64,000 nucleotides of DNA, taken from the NCBI GenBank assembly GCA_948567375.1, contig OX419757.1, positions 47,492,001-47,556,000 on the forward strand, in the 5' to 3' direction. Origin of the DNA: Lunularia cruciata. Taxonomy: Eukaryota; Streptophyta; Marchantiopsida; Lunulariales; Lunulariaceae. Below are positions 22,700-33,388 of the stretch, in pieces; the stretch's first letter is position 1; each line of letters starts with the position of its first letter. The position numbers and the translations under genes are program-made. Below the pieces are notes generated by a model that was given only the letters and a program-made list of their open reading frames with translations, did not search any database and had not been told where the DNA came from.

Positions 22700-23994
22700 G
22701 TTGGTAACGTCCTCGTTGCTAGTGAAGCTTCAAACTCCTAGATGGCCAGTTGTGCATTCTAGATATGAGAAAGAGGTTCCCATGTGGCATCATGAAGGGG
22801 ATACCCTTTCCAAAGGACCTTGTACTCCATATGTTGTTGATGGCCTCATTGAATGTGACAACGTGCAAGGATACGATCAACTTCATACTCCTCATGATCA
22901 TTGATAGGGATAGGAAGAGGAGGAGGTTGGACTCAAGAGGAAAAAGAATAAAGTGTTTCAACTTAGAAACATGAAAGACAAGATGGATGCACATATGACA
23001 AAGCAAGGCAAGGCAAGCCAATAAGCAACAAGAGAGACAATTTGGGTAGCATCAAAGGGTCCTATCCAATTAAGAGCAAGTTTACAAACTTGGGTATCAA
23101 GTGGGAGAGGGAGGTTATTGGATGAGAGCATGACCTTATCACCCTTTGAAAGTTGAGATCAGAACGATGGTGATCCACATATTGTTTCTGCCTTTTCTAA
23201 GCAACAAGGAGATGAGATTTGGCTTGTTGGAGGGATTGGGAGATGGTGGTAAAGAAGGTGGAAGTATGAGGGACATGAGATGGAGGAGGAGCAAGAAGGG
23301 AATCTGGAACAAGTGGATCTTGGCCAAAATTGAGAAAGAAAGGAGAAAATTTTGTGTTTGCCTATTTAGAATTATTGTAGGCAAACTCCGTAGCTATAAG
23401 ACATTCATCCCAATTGGTATGGTGAATGTTGATGAAGGCACAAAGCATATCTTCCAAAGTACAATTTGCACATTCAATTTGTCTATCAATTTGAGGATGA
23501 TAGGTCATGGACAAAGCAAGCTTGGTGTTGAGTATCTAGAAGAGTGTTTGCCAAAACTTTCTAGTGAAGTGGGGATCTTGGTTGGAGATGAGTATACATG
23601 GCATTCCATGATGATTGATTATATTGTCAAAGTAGATTTGCACCAAGGTTGGAGCATCCACAATATCAATAGTTGGTGCAAAATGGATTTTTTTACTAAT
23701 CTTATCTACAGATATCACAATTGTTGTGTGACCTTGCTTTATCTTGGGCAAGGAGGTGATGAGATCTAAGCTCATATGTTCCCAATGAGTAGATGGAATG
23801 GGGAGCGGTTGAAGGAGTCCACTTGGTTTTTGGTTACTAGTCTTGTTGTGTTGGCAACTCTCACATAATTGGATAAACCCCTGAACATCTTGTGCCATGT
23901 TGGGCCACCACCATTGGTGTTGGAGGGTACCCAAGGTCTTGTCTACAGCCATGTGACAAGCAATTGGTAAATCATGGGCTTCTTGAAAGCACAC
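22700..23994 (-). pseudogene. Chromovirus 2 integrase with C-terminal chromodomain (broken)
   Basis: From 23,994 leftwards: zinc-binding end with LCESCQHNKTSNQKPSGLLQ, core start MSLDLITSLPK (catalytic Asp), HHGMPCILISNQDPHFTRKF (second Asp region), HPQIDRQIE (catalytic Glu region), TEFAYNNS, then the C-terminal barrel. At about 22,725-22,905 is a clear chromodomain: EEYEVDRILA, MEYKVLWKGYPLHDATWEP, then NAQLAI. It ends just before the polypurine tract, the standard chromovirus order. In-frame stops (for example between SRP and the second block near 23,536) and one frameshift disable it. The plus-strand ORF over 23,146-23,769 is its antisense shadow. Confidence 0.85.
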
Positions 23995-25460
23995 AAGTCG
24001 GAGATCACCTTTGGCGGAACATAGATCTGGTCATCATGGAATAGAAGGCCTTCCTTGAAAGAGAAGGTGTTGTCCTCCTTGTTGTATGCTATATGGTGAC
24101 CATGTACCATCTGGAAGAAGGGATCTTGTTGTAGAGCTGACCAAAACTCATTTTGGACCTTGGAGTCAATTGACATAATTGTAATTGTCGCCATGATGAG
24201 AAGAAGAGACTTCAAATCAGGTCGTTGTGATAGGGCATCAAGGATGACATGGAACCAATGTGGTTTGTACTCAAGTTTGATGTTAAAAAATTGGAGTTGC
24301 TCCTCCCGTTGATGATGTTGAGTCTTCATGTATTCCAAGTGTAAGGTCTACAACAATGGTTTGTGATCAGTTTGCATGAACACTTGTTTCTCCAAGAGGT
24401 GATGCCTCCATACCTTGGTGGCATATACCATTGCAAGTTGTTCTTGATCTCAAGTAGAGTAATTTATTTTAGCTATATTTAGTTGGAAGGACATAAAGGC
24501 AATGGGATGTAGTCCATCTGGGAGTTTCTATTGCAACACGATTCCAATTGCAAAGTTAGAAGCATCAAAATCAACCATACAAGGTAGTTGAGGATCATAT
24601 GGTTGAAGAATGAGTCTTGAAGACACCATATGGCTCAACTTTTGGATGCTTTTTTGTGCTTGGTGGTCCATTGAAAGCTTGAGTTCTTCCCCAAGAGGTC
24701 AGTCAATGGTGCAACCACATGAGCATAATAATGGATGAACCATCGGTAAAAATTGGCCAATCCATTAAATGCCCATACTTCTATAGCATCCTTTGGAGTA
24801 GGCCAATCAATAATGGCCTTGATTTTCTCATCTTCCATCTTGATCCCTACCAATGAGATCTTGTGACCCAAGAATGTAACTTCCTTCCGCCAAAAGGCAC
24901 ACTTTGACTTCTTGTTGTAAAACTTCCATTGTCATAGTTGTCTTAGGATTTCTTGCACGTGATTCACATGTTCTACCTTTGTCTTGCTATAGATTAAGAT
25001 ATCATCCAAGCACACCACCATGTACCGATCCAATAGTCCATCCAACACCCAATGCATCTGATCCATGAAGACTACTGGAGCATTAGTGAGCCCAAAAGGT
25101 TGAACTCTCTACTCAAAATGCCCATACCTTGTATAAAAGACAGTCTTTTGTACATCCTCCTTATCAATGGGGATTTGCCAATAGCCACTGCAAAAATCCA
25201 ACTTGGAGAAATATTGTATTCCACTCAATTGATCAAGCAAGTCATCAATCCAAGGCAAGGGATATGCATTCTTCATTGTTTGCTTATTGAGCCCACGGTA
25301 ATCAATACAAAAACAAAGTCCACCATCCTTCTTCAGAATGAATAGTACCGATGCTCCCCAAGGAGAGGTACTAAGTCATATGAAGTCCTTCTCCAACAAC
25401 ATTATAAGTGTTGTTTGTAACTCCTCCAACTCCTTTGGTGAGAGCCGATAGATTAGTCAA
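23995..25460 (-). pseudogene. Chromovirus 2 reverse transcriptase and RNase H (broken)
   Basis: Leftwards from about 25,400: [50 protein letters not shown] (motif A), FGLTNAPVVFMDQM (motif B), MVVCLDDILIYS (motif C, LDD retained), then the thumb FLGHKISLVGIKM and WPTPKDAIEV, then RNase H remnants ending in LEYKPHWFHVILDALSQRP, and the spacer before integrase. Catalytic Asp residues of RT are still present. Stops occur, for example after RYGHFE near 25,110, and frame changes fall between 24,340 and 24,635. Confidence 0.85.
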
Positions 25461-27223
25461 CTCATTGGAGTACTCCTTGGCAATAACTCAATCTTGAAGA
25501 GCATACCACGATCAAAGGGTAATCCCTTGGGCAAATCATCCACAAACTCCTAAACTATCTGATCAACCATTGCTTGATGAGGCTCTTGGCCCTCCTCAAA
25601 TTTCCCTTGTACAATTGACTTGATCTACACTGCAAAAATATACTTTTCTTCCTCCAAAGCTTGCTTTATGGTTGCTTCACTAACAAACTTCCCATCTTGG
25701 GACTCATCTTCCTTCAAGGCTTGCTCTATGGCTACCTTCTTGATAAACTTCTCATCTTGGGATAGACTATTTTTAGGTGTCTTACTCAAAGGTGCCAAAC
25801 AACCTAATCAGAAATTCCTACCTTGGTGTTGTACTTGAATTTGTCGTTGGGTCCAATCAAATTGAACCTTATGATGTTCAAGCCAAGGTAGTTCTAGAAT
25901 GACATCGTAGTGTAGAGGTACCACTACAAACCTCATAGACTCCAAATACTCCTTCCCAATCTTGAAGGTAATAGGATGCAAGGTACGGAATGCAAAACCC
26001 TTTCTACCATCCGATATCATCAATCTATTTCCAATTACTTGCTTGATAGGAATACCCAATTTCTTTGCTACTTGCATAGACATGCAATTCTCTAAACTTC
26101 CAAAATCAACCAAAATCCTACAACCTTGATTAGATATCATACCTTGCAAGCGAAGCAAACTTGCATAAGTCAAACCTTCAATCTTATTGGAACTAATCAA
26201 GCTCCTAATAGGTGGCTCAAAACCTAATACTAGGATTCCTTGTTTCCCTAATCATTTTGCTCCACAAACTCCATTTGGGAGACTTGTCGAGGTTGCCCAT
26301 TCTTGAGTGGACATTCAATGATACGATGTCCTAATTGATGACAATAAAGACAACCACCATTTTTTGTAGTTTTTCTTTATCTATAATGCCAAGTGTTCTT
26401 TGTTGAATGACATCAACCTCCATTGGTGCTGGCTCTTCTACCCGTGTGTAGTGTATTGGTAGGTTTTGTGGAGGTCAAGGTCAAGACCAAGTTGTTGCAA
26501 CCAAGGAATCAAAATGTTTGGCCAATTGCATGGCGTCCTCTAAGTGTTGTGGCTCTTGCATGGTTACCTCTAATTTGGTTCTTACCTTTAAGCCTCTCAT
26601 AAATCAATCCTGAGCTTCACCTTCTAGTATATCTAGAATTTGCATGATGGTGTTTTGGAATAGCATGATGTAACTTCTAATAGAGACAATCTATTTCAAC
26701 TTTGGCAACCTATCTCGTGCAGCTCGTGTGGCATTTGTAGCTTGGAATTGACTAATTATTGCACTCTTGAATTCTGCCTATGTCAAGATTGGTGCAACAA
26801 TTTGTTGTTCAGCTCATTGCTCACTCCACTTGGAATCTCCACCATAGCTTTGCTACTCCATCCAATTGGTTAGAGGCCAAGAGAATCTATTTTTGCTCGT
26901 CTTGAAAATTGGTAGCTTCAAAATAACGTTCATAGTCAAACAAAAAATTCTCTACTACACCCGGGAGATTTCAATACCTTCAATCAGATTGAGAATCAGA
27001 TTTGATCTTCTCCTTCTTGAATTGGTACCCTCTATATTGCTGTGTTCCTGTCATCAATGATCTCATTCATCCAACAATCAAGTAAGGTGCTCAATTTGTT
27101 GCTGCATAGCAATGATAACCTTGAGCATGCCACCATGTTTATTACTCTATCACACCACACCTAATCTATCTCATTTATTAACATATAGCAACATGTCCAT
27201 TGTTCTCCATAAGTTACAATTGG
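25461..27223 (-). pseudogene. Chromovirus 2 gag and protease (broken)
   Basis: Protease, 26,200-25,808: GCRILVDFGSLENCMS, with D-F-G where D-S/T-G is expected, and DVILELPWLEHHKVQFDW. Gag: a CCHC zinc knuckle at about 26,301-26,345 reads CLYCHQLGHRIIEC, exact C-x2-C-x4-H-x4-C spacing. Upstream gag remnants reach about 27,130 (AMQQQIEHL). Stops interrupt gag. The link segment between protease and RT (25,461-25,807) is low in recognisable motifs. Confidence 0.8.
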
Positions 27224-27850
27224 TGTCATAGGGAATTATTTGGTCTCGATAGTGCACCAAGCACCTGGCTGCTTGTGCTTAGGTTGCTCTACTTGTCAAT
27301 GTCTCAAGCTCATCGTAGCCTAACATTGTACCTACTACTATCTAGATGCCAAGATCATTCTTGATGGAGCAATTTGCCTACAATGGCTCCCAATGGTAGG
27401 CTCTTCTTAAGAGCTTGATGTGTTGAATTCTATGGGTTAATGTTGATCTTTACGCGTTGCTAAGGACTATTCATGCTCTATTATTATTTAGGTTTGTACT
27501 CTTTGGATCTGATGGGGTTTGTATTATAGGCCACAAGTTTTTTGGCCAGACTCAACCTAGTGCTACTAGGTTTATGGTATGTACAGTCTACAGAGACCGG
27601 ATTGGAAACACCTAAGACAAAATTCCCTTTCACATGTCACTCCTTGTTGAAAAAAAAATGGATCTATTAAAAAATGCCATGAATCATGCACTGCTCACCA
27701 AAGATCAAGTGCCACAATGGGCACCTCCAATTGATGAAACCAAGTAGCTTCAGACCAAGAAAATGACCTCTTCAAAGTTCTTAGCAACTATTCAATAAGA
27801 AAGAAATGATCCTATTACAACTAACTTCTATCTCTTACACTCAGAAATCC
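27224..27850. repeat. Unclassified dispersed repeat, copy B, inside chromovirus 2
   Basis: Diverged second copy of the repeat at 15,470-16,085, same orientation. It begins TGTCATAGGG where copy A has TGTTGAGGGG, and keeps CTGGCTGCT-GTGCTTAGGTTGCTCTA and later CAGACCA and CTTCTATCTCTTACA. It follows directly on the gag remnant, so it probably marks an insertion into the gag/leader part. Confidence 0.6.
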
Positions 27851-30714
27851 CTTCACCTTGCTTGCAGATTGTCTCGTCATGTGTTCTCTAGAAAACAACT
27901 CTCCCACTTTCCCTCCTTTCTTGCTTCTTTTTCTTCTTGAAAAACTCTTCTCCTACCTCCTTGATTTTCCTATTTGGCCCTCCTTCAATCCTCAACTTCT
28001 CCTTGCTGTTCCTGACTAAACTCCTTTCCTTGCCAATAGTTCCTCATTTGATATTTCTTTCTATATCCTCCCTTGTTCCTAATTGACTAAATGAACCCGC
28101 TATCTTTATTTCCTAAAATTCCTTCTTCCTTGATTCACTCTTTAATAGACATGTGCCTTCACCATGCATTTCTTGATCTCCTTGTGTTACTCTCGACTCT
28201 CTATATTTGAAGCCTTGAATTTTCCTCCATTTGTTGCATTTTAAACTCTTCCTCTATTTTCCCCAACCTTTTGCTAATCCCTTCTCCTTTTGATCATTCA
28301 CACTTTCATCAACAAGAAAACCCTCTACTCCAACTGCTGGCCAGATTATCGGCAACAAAGTCAAACAGGAACCGTCAGGGCCATGATCTATGAGCTCTTC
28401 AGGGGAGAGTCTAGATTAATTATGAAGACTTTTTGTGAAGCAACTCATCAAATGTCTGCCAGTAGTAAGTTCAATTGCCCAAGGTTTGTAAGTACTCTAT
28501 ACGGGACAGTCTCTTTGGTGTGGCACCGTAGACAAATATGCACAAGAATCCTCAATCTCCAGCAACTTCCATCTTTTTTCTCTTCTCCTCAAATTCTCTC
28601 CTGATTATTCTCACCAAAACCCTTTGACCTTCCATGAACTCTTAAGTCCTTTGATTTCCTTCTTTGTCACTACCTATAGACTTCTGCTTTCTTTATCCAA
28701 AATGAGTTGATTTCAAACCGACTATATCATCAGTGACAAAAAAGTATCAACTCTTTAGACTACACATTCTTTCTATAGAACCTCACAATTCCTCTCATTC
28801 ACCTTCATCCAAACAACTGAATAGTACAACTATAACACACCACGGATTTGACAGCTATATAGGGCCTCAACTGGTCAAAACCAAAATTTTACAAGCAACA
28901 AGCAAAAGAAAATGGGCAGAAGACCAGATACCATCTCAAGGAAAGTTGGAACTGATCTTAAAAGTCCCCTTTTTCAAGGTCCTATATCACGTAATATTTT
29001 GATTTGCTTGAGTTTCTTCTAGGTTATCCAAATCCCATAATCCAACATCTCTAAGAATGTTGAGCTCCCATGATCGAGTTGCAAACAAGCACGGGCGGTT
29101 GCAAGAAATGTATCCAAATTGCAACTATCTTGCTTGAAGCACGCTTGGCCATCAAAGTAGTCAAAGCATTGCTACTGTCTCTACTTCAAAAATTCTTTGG
29201 TTTGCATGTAGGAAGTGGTAACCTTCATTAACTGTAGCAGGCTTAGACTTCATTCATTAGTGGGGAGATGAGCACTTTTGACAAATTGAGCAGGAAAAAA
29301 CAATGCTTGTTCTTATCTCTCTCTCATCTTGGGGTGGATGCAACAACAATGGGATTCAGCAATCACCCATGCTGCACTTAACACTCATACATTTCCTGTC
29401 AAGTTCTTGATGTGGAAGGTGTCAAGCGAGATGGCTGTTCAGGCTTTGATGGGGCAGATGATGATGATAATGTGTAGGATGAGGAATGATGGGCTCCTTG
29501 CAAAGCTGCCTTATTGTGACAACCACAAACAACTATTTGATCTCCTGGAAAAGATGGCCCCAATCTGCAAAGCGCCAATGAAATTTCTTTTTCTCCGTTT
29601 CTTGTCCAACTCCCTATCTCTCCCAAATTCTCTTGCTTAGTCCTCCCAAAACCACGGCCAACACCCTTTTTGATAGATTCTTCTCTTTCCTTCCCTGTCT
29701 ATTCCTTTGATCCTTCACTACCTCTACCAAAGATTCTTCACTATTTCCTTTCCTTTGATCCTTCACTGTCCTTCCTTCCTTGTCACCAAACTCTCTTTGA
29801 TCCCCAAAACCTTTGCCTTCTCTCCATTTTTGTCCCCTGCAGTTCAAAACCTCCTCATTTGACTCCTGTTCCCCCATCCAAGCAGCCCACATGCCTCTTC
29901 TCATTCCCCGACCTCTCTCATCCCTTTGATATCTCTCCCCTCTATTTTTCTTTTCAAATAGTTTTTTCCCCCTATTTTTCTATTCCCTTTCCTCTCGAAG
30001 CCCAAAACCCTCTCTTCCTCTTTCCACATGCACTTCCTTTGGGAATTTTCCCCACCAACCCTTCTCTTACCTTGCTCCCCAAAAAAACAAAGAACTCTCC
30101 CCTGTTCTGCCAGGCCTCTCCCAATTATCTTCTCAAAAAACTCCCCTTTCGAGTAGGCCTTCATCCTTTAAATCCTAAACTATCTTCTCATAGTCCTCTT
30201 CAGAATTTTCCTTGAAGACCCTAAACTTCTCTTGTTCAACCTTCAGCTCATGTAACACATAAACTCTCAAGTTTTTGAACATCCCAAAGAACTCTTGAGC
30301 TTATGTCACATAAGAGAAACATTTGAGCTTACATACCATAAGAGAAACACCTTGAGCTTATGTAACACTCAAAGCTCTCCCGAGTTTTTAGTACCACAAA
30401 ACAACCTTTGACTTACCAATGACATAAACAATACTCCCAAGATGCAATAAAATAAAATGCCAAGTCATTGTAACATAAGAAGAAACAAATCTTTTGCACC
30501 AAATGGCACCAATGGTACACATGGATTTGTTTCTTGACGACATCAAAAGCACCAAGGTTCCTCAGATATGGCAATTATATGCAAAAAATTCTTATCCAAA
30601 GCATGAGGTGATGAATTGTGTGAAATAATGCATGGGTAGTACTTGGAGACAAAAATCCTAATGGTTTGGTGGAAGTGGATTTGGTGGTCCATAAATTCCA
30701 TCCATCCCATTCTT
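27851..30714. other. Pyrimidine-rich non-coding DNA inside chromovirus 2
   Basis: Long C/T-rich plus-strand stretches (27,880-28,290 and 29,640-30,220) create long but low-complexity ORFs with Ser/Pro/Phe/Leu bias; I do not regard them as genes. 30,250-30,420 repeats AACTCTTGAGCTTA-like words. A short minus-strand ORF starting at 30,708 next to the primer site might be the start of gag. Insertion of another element here is likely because gag is otherwise too far from the LTR. Confidence 0.4.
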
Positions 30715-30726
30715 GCTTTGATACCA
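30715..30726 (-). promoter_or_regulatory. tRNA-Met primer binding site of chromovirus 2
   Basis: On the minus strand TGGTATCAAAGC lies one base inside the 5' LTR. It differs by one base from TGGTATCAGAGC. Confidence 0.88.
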
Positions 30727-30727
30727 A

Positions 30728-31080
30728 TGTAAAAAACCAAGGCCAAGGAGAGAAATAGGAGAATGGAAGCTCACATTGGGACACTTGAATGAGGAAAAAC
30801 TCCTAATGTCTAGCATGGGCTTTGGCTCTTGTATTTTTAAGGATCATACAAGGCTATTGAGAAGCTTCTCAAGAAGCTTCCTTGAGCCACTTCCTTGGAG
30901 TGCAAGCCAAGTTAATTGGAAAGCTTCTCAAGAAGCTTCCTTCTAGAAGCTATCTACTTGGGGTGCAAGCTAAGCTAGCTGAGAAGCTTCCTAGATACTT
31001 TTGGATATTCTAGGCTAATTTGTCTTATTTGCTATTATGTTAGCCCTACTAACTTCATTGTTAAACTCCATATTGTTACA
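30728..31080 (-). repeat. 5' LTR of chromovirus 2 (353 bp)
   Basis: On the plus strand it starts TGTAAAAAACC and ends ATTGTTACA, giving TGTAA/TTACA ends. It matches the split 3' LTR and is followed by the target duplication CAAGT. It contains several AAGCTTCTCAAGAAGCTT-type palindromic blocks (about 30,860-30,960). Confidence 0.92.
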
Positions 31081-31479
31081 CAAGTAATCCATCACCTCCA
31101 CACCCAATAATAATAAATGCTTTGATTTGGTAGCAACACATTCACAAGCACTTTGATAAAACAAAGCACATCCACACCACTATACTTGAGCGGACTTCTT
31201 CTTAAATGAGCAATCTCATTCAAAAACAAGTGACCCCTTCCTCAAACAAGCCAAACTTAGCAGATTAAATCCACCTAAAAGCAACTCTCTTCTCAAACAA
31301 GCAAACTCAAGTAGAAAATGGAGACCCCAACTAGTAACAAGTAAAGCCTGATAGATAACAAGCAAATTTTGTCAAGGAATGAGAAAGACTCATTGGAAAA
31401 AAACCAAATTCTTTTCTAAACAAGCAAATCTATGGCATATATATGCTATAGTTTGAAACTAAAAACATCATGCTTTATT
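31081..31479. other. Non-coding, AACAAGCAAA-type repeats
   Basis: AT-rich sequence with scattered AAACAAGCAAA words, continuing the sequence left of chromovirus 2 (which ends CATACAAGCAAGT). No coding signal. Confidence 0.4.
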
Positions 31480-32673
31480 TCATTCAAGGTTTTTGTACAA
31501 AAATCCACCAAGAGATTGATTAAGTGCAAGAAAAAAATCTAGAACAAAATGCCTAGTTTCCTCTTTGACCCCTTGAGTACTCCCAACAATGGCCTCCATC
31601 TCAAGAGAGCTCCTAGCATTTATGTCCACAAAGTGAATGATGTTTGATTCATTTGTTCCTAATTCCTCCTCATCATCTTCCAAAAGATTTCATCTATTAA
31701 TCAAAAATTAGTGCAATATAACACAAGAGATAATCCAATGGAAGAGGTAAGAATTGCATTCTATGTTATTTAATTGCACTCTCAACTCCCTTAAGGAATG
31801 CCAACGTGCTTCAATATACCAATGCAATCTTCATTAAGGGACATTGTTCAGGATACACACCTATTAAAGTCCTTCCTCTCTTGAGTGTGAGCTTGTTTAA
31901 ATGGGGGGACCAAATGATTCATTGGCATATACCTCACGTCACCTATTAAATATTGATGACTCTTAAAGGATGAACAAGGGCATTTGTGATTTAGGTTGGA
32001 CCATATCTCTGATCTTTTTAAATATGTCATATCACGACATGATCCAAGCATTCATGTGCAATGCAAACAAGGTCATTAGTCACCTGCTACACCCACTATT
32101 TAACAAACAAACTTCAATTGCAAACACATCAACAATTGCATTCCAATAGGAGAGATCTTTTACTTACAACAAAGTGAATGATCTTATGCTTATCATCACA
32201 AACCACCTAACCATTTGTAGAATAAGTGCTCTTTTTATTGAAGTAAACTTCTCCATCAATAGTGAGTCTTTGTGAGAAGGAAAAGTTTGTACCATCCACT
32301 AAACCTATACACCATGGAAATCCTTTTCTTTCCTTCCAAACACAAATGAAATTCTTGCCATCTCCTCAATCTCGGGCTATTGCACCTTCTTCTTCATAAG
32401 AGATAGAATTGAAGTGATTACTCTTTGAGTAAACTTGGTGGTAGACCCCGTACTAATTCCACATAATTTCATTCTTCCATCTATACATGCTCTATTTTTG
32501 TTATGACTAAATCAATCTAGTGCTAATGCAACTTGGAACCATATAGGTGTTTGGTATTTTCCCTCTCCACCATTCCTTTTAAAAACATCATGCACTTTCA
32601 GTAAATTCACTAAAGTAGTGAAAGACTCCATATCCATCCTCATTGGTTGCTTGGAAGCAAGTGGATCTAACAT
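31480..32673 (-). pseudogene. PIF/Harbinger-type transposase relic
   Basis: Minus-strand remnants in order. Helix-turn-helix-like N-terminal part: MRMDMESFTTLVNLLKVHD, FQVALALDRFSHNKN, CGISTGSTTKFTQRVITSIL, EIEEMARIS. DDE nuclease start: WCIGLVDGTNFSFSQRLTID, GEVYFNKKSTYSTNG, VVCDDKHKIIHFV. Later: GDVRYMPMNHLVPPFKQAHT and DFNRCVS, then NEDCIGILK and RWHSLRELRVQL, WIISCVILH. These follow the HARBI1/ALP1-like DDE_Tnp_4 pattern (first Asp in VDGT, Glu in NED). Stops and at least three frame changes make it dead. The start at 32,673 is a guess; the end is a stop at 31,480. Terminal inverted repeats were not found. Confidence 0.75.
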
Positions 32674-33274
32674 AAAAAGAATTTATATACAAATTTTGTA
32701 CTGCGTGATATTTGCATTCTCTCTGCATGTATCTTTTTTTGTGAATAAGTCCCCACCATTTAATCAAGATACCAATGTTATCCTCCTCCTCTTCACCTTA
32801 TTCCTCCACCATGTCCTATTCCAAAGAATCTTTTTCTTGATCCTAAGACTCAGCTTATTTGTATCTCCTTCCACAACTAAGAGCATGGACTATTTTACCA
32901 GAGAAAGGGAGGAGCTGCGGGAGGAGCTGCGGGGAGAGTGTGGAGACGGGAGAGGAGAGGGAGAGACGTGAGACAATTTTGATAAAATCTGAGTGCTCTC
33001 TAGCATGTAGCCTTCGAGTGAATAGACGATTCTCTTCGTTTTTCAATTTTGGTTCCATTGGCACCTAGATTGAAGACTATGGAGAATGGAGTAGAAAGTT
33101 ATGAAGTTTTTTAGTTTTTTTAGGGTTGAGAGTGATCATTATACATTGAGAGTGATGGGTGGTGAATTTTCATTTCTAATCTCTGGGTTTTCATGATTAA
33201 GTTCCATGGGAATTTAATTTGAAAATTTTGGAGACAGAAATTGAAAGTTATGGGAGTTTATAGATTTTAGGGTT
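32674..33274. other. Non-coding; junction between Harbinger relic and R2-like element
   Basis: Short ORFs on both strands across 32,855-33,068 mirror each other through a GGAGCTGCGGGAGGAGCTGC repeat and are not convincing. The 5' untranslated part of the R2-like element probably begins somewhere in 32,980-33,270, but no boundary is visible. Confidence 0.4.
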
Positions 33275-33388
33275 GTGAGAGAGATTGTTTTCTTATGTGA
33301 GTTGGGATGTGAGGGGTTGTGGTTTTGCAGATATGGGGAGATATGGAGAGGAGTATCATGTGTTACTATCACTATTCTTGTGCTAGCC

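Larger units (their letters stand above)
21526..31080 (-). mobile_element. Ty3/gypsy chromovirus 2, complete structure, degenerate
   Basis: A 9,555-bp element in reverse orientation: 5' LTR 30,728-31,080, primer site 30,715-30,726, gag with CCHC knuckle, protease, RT/RNase H, integrase and chromodomain running leftwards to 22,700, polypurine tract 22,684-22,695, 3' LTR 21,526-22,683. It is flanked by an exact 5-bp duplication CAAGT (21,521-21,525 and 31,081-31,085). The 3' LTR has itself received a solo LTR of the other family. The space between gag (about 27.2 kb) and the 5' LTR is filled by another repeat and pyrimidine-rich DNA. Coding regions have stops and frameshifts, so it is not autonomous. 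Confidence 0.92.

Noticed and set aside
23146-23769. Long plus-strand ORF (207 codons)
   Set aside because: It is the antisense of the chromovirus 2 integrase, whose motifs are clear on the minus strand.
29670-30215. 181-codon plus-strand ORF rich in Ser, Pro, Phe and Leu
   Set aside because: It is a low-complexity pyrimidine-rich tract with a mirrored open frame on the other strand and no domain.
33275-33388. Upstream Met at 33,275 as the R2-like start
   Set aside because: The residues before 33,389 have no conserved feature; the ATG at 33,389 directly precedes the zinc-finger region, so it is preferred, though not proven.
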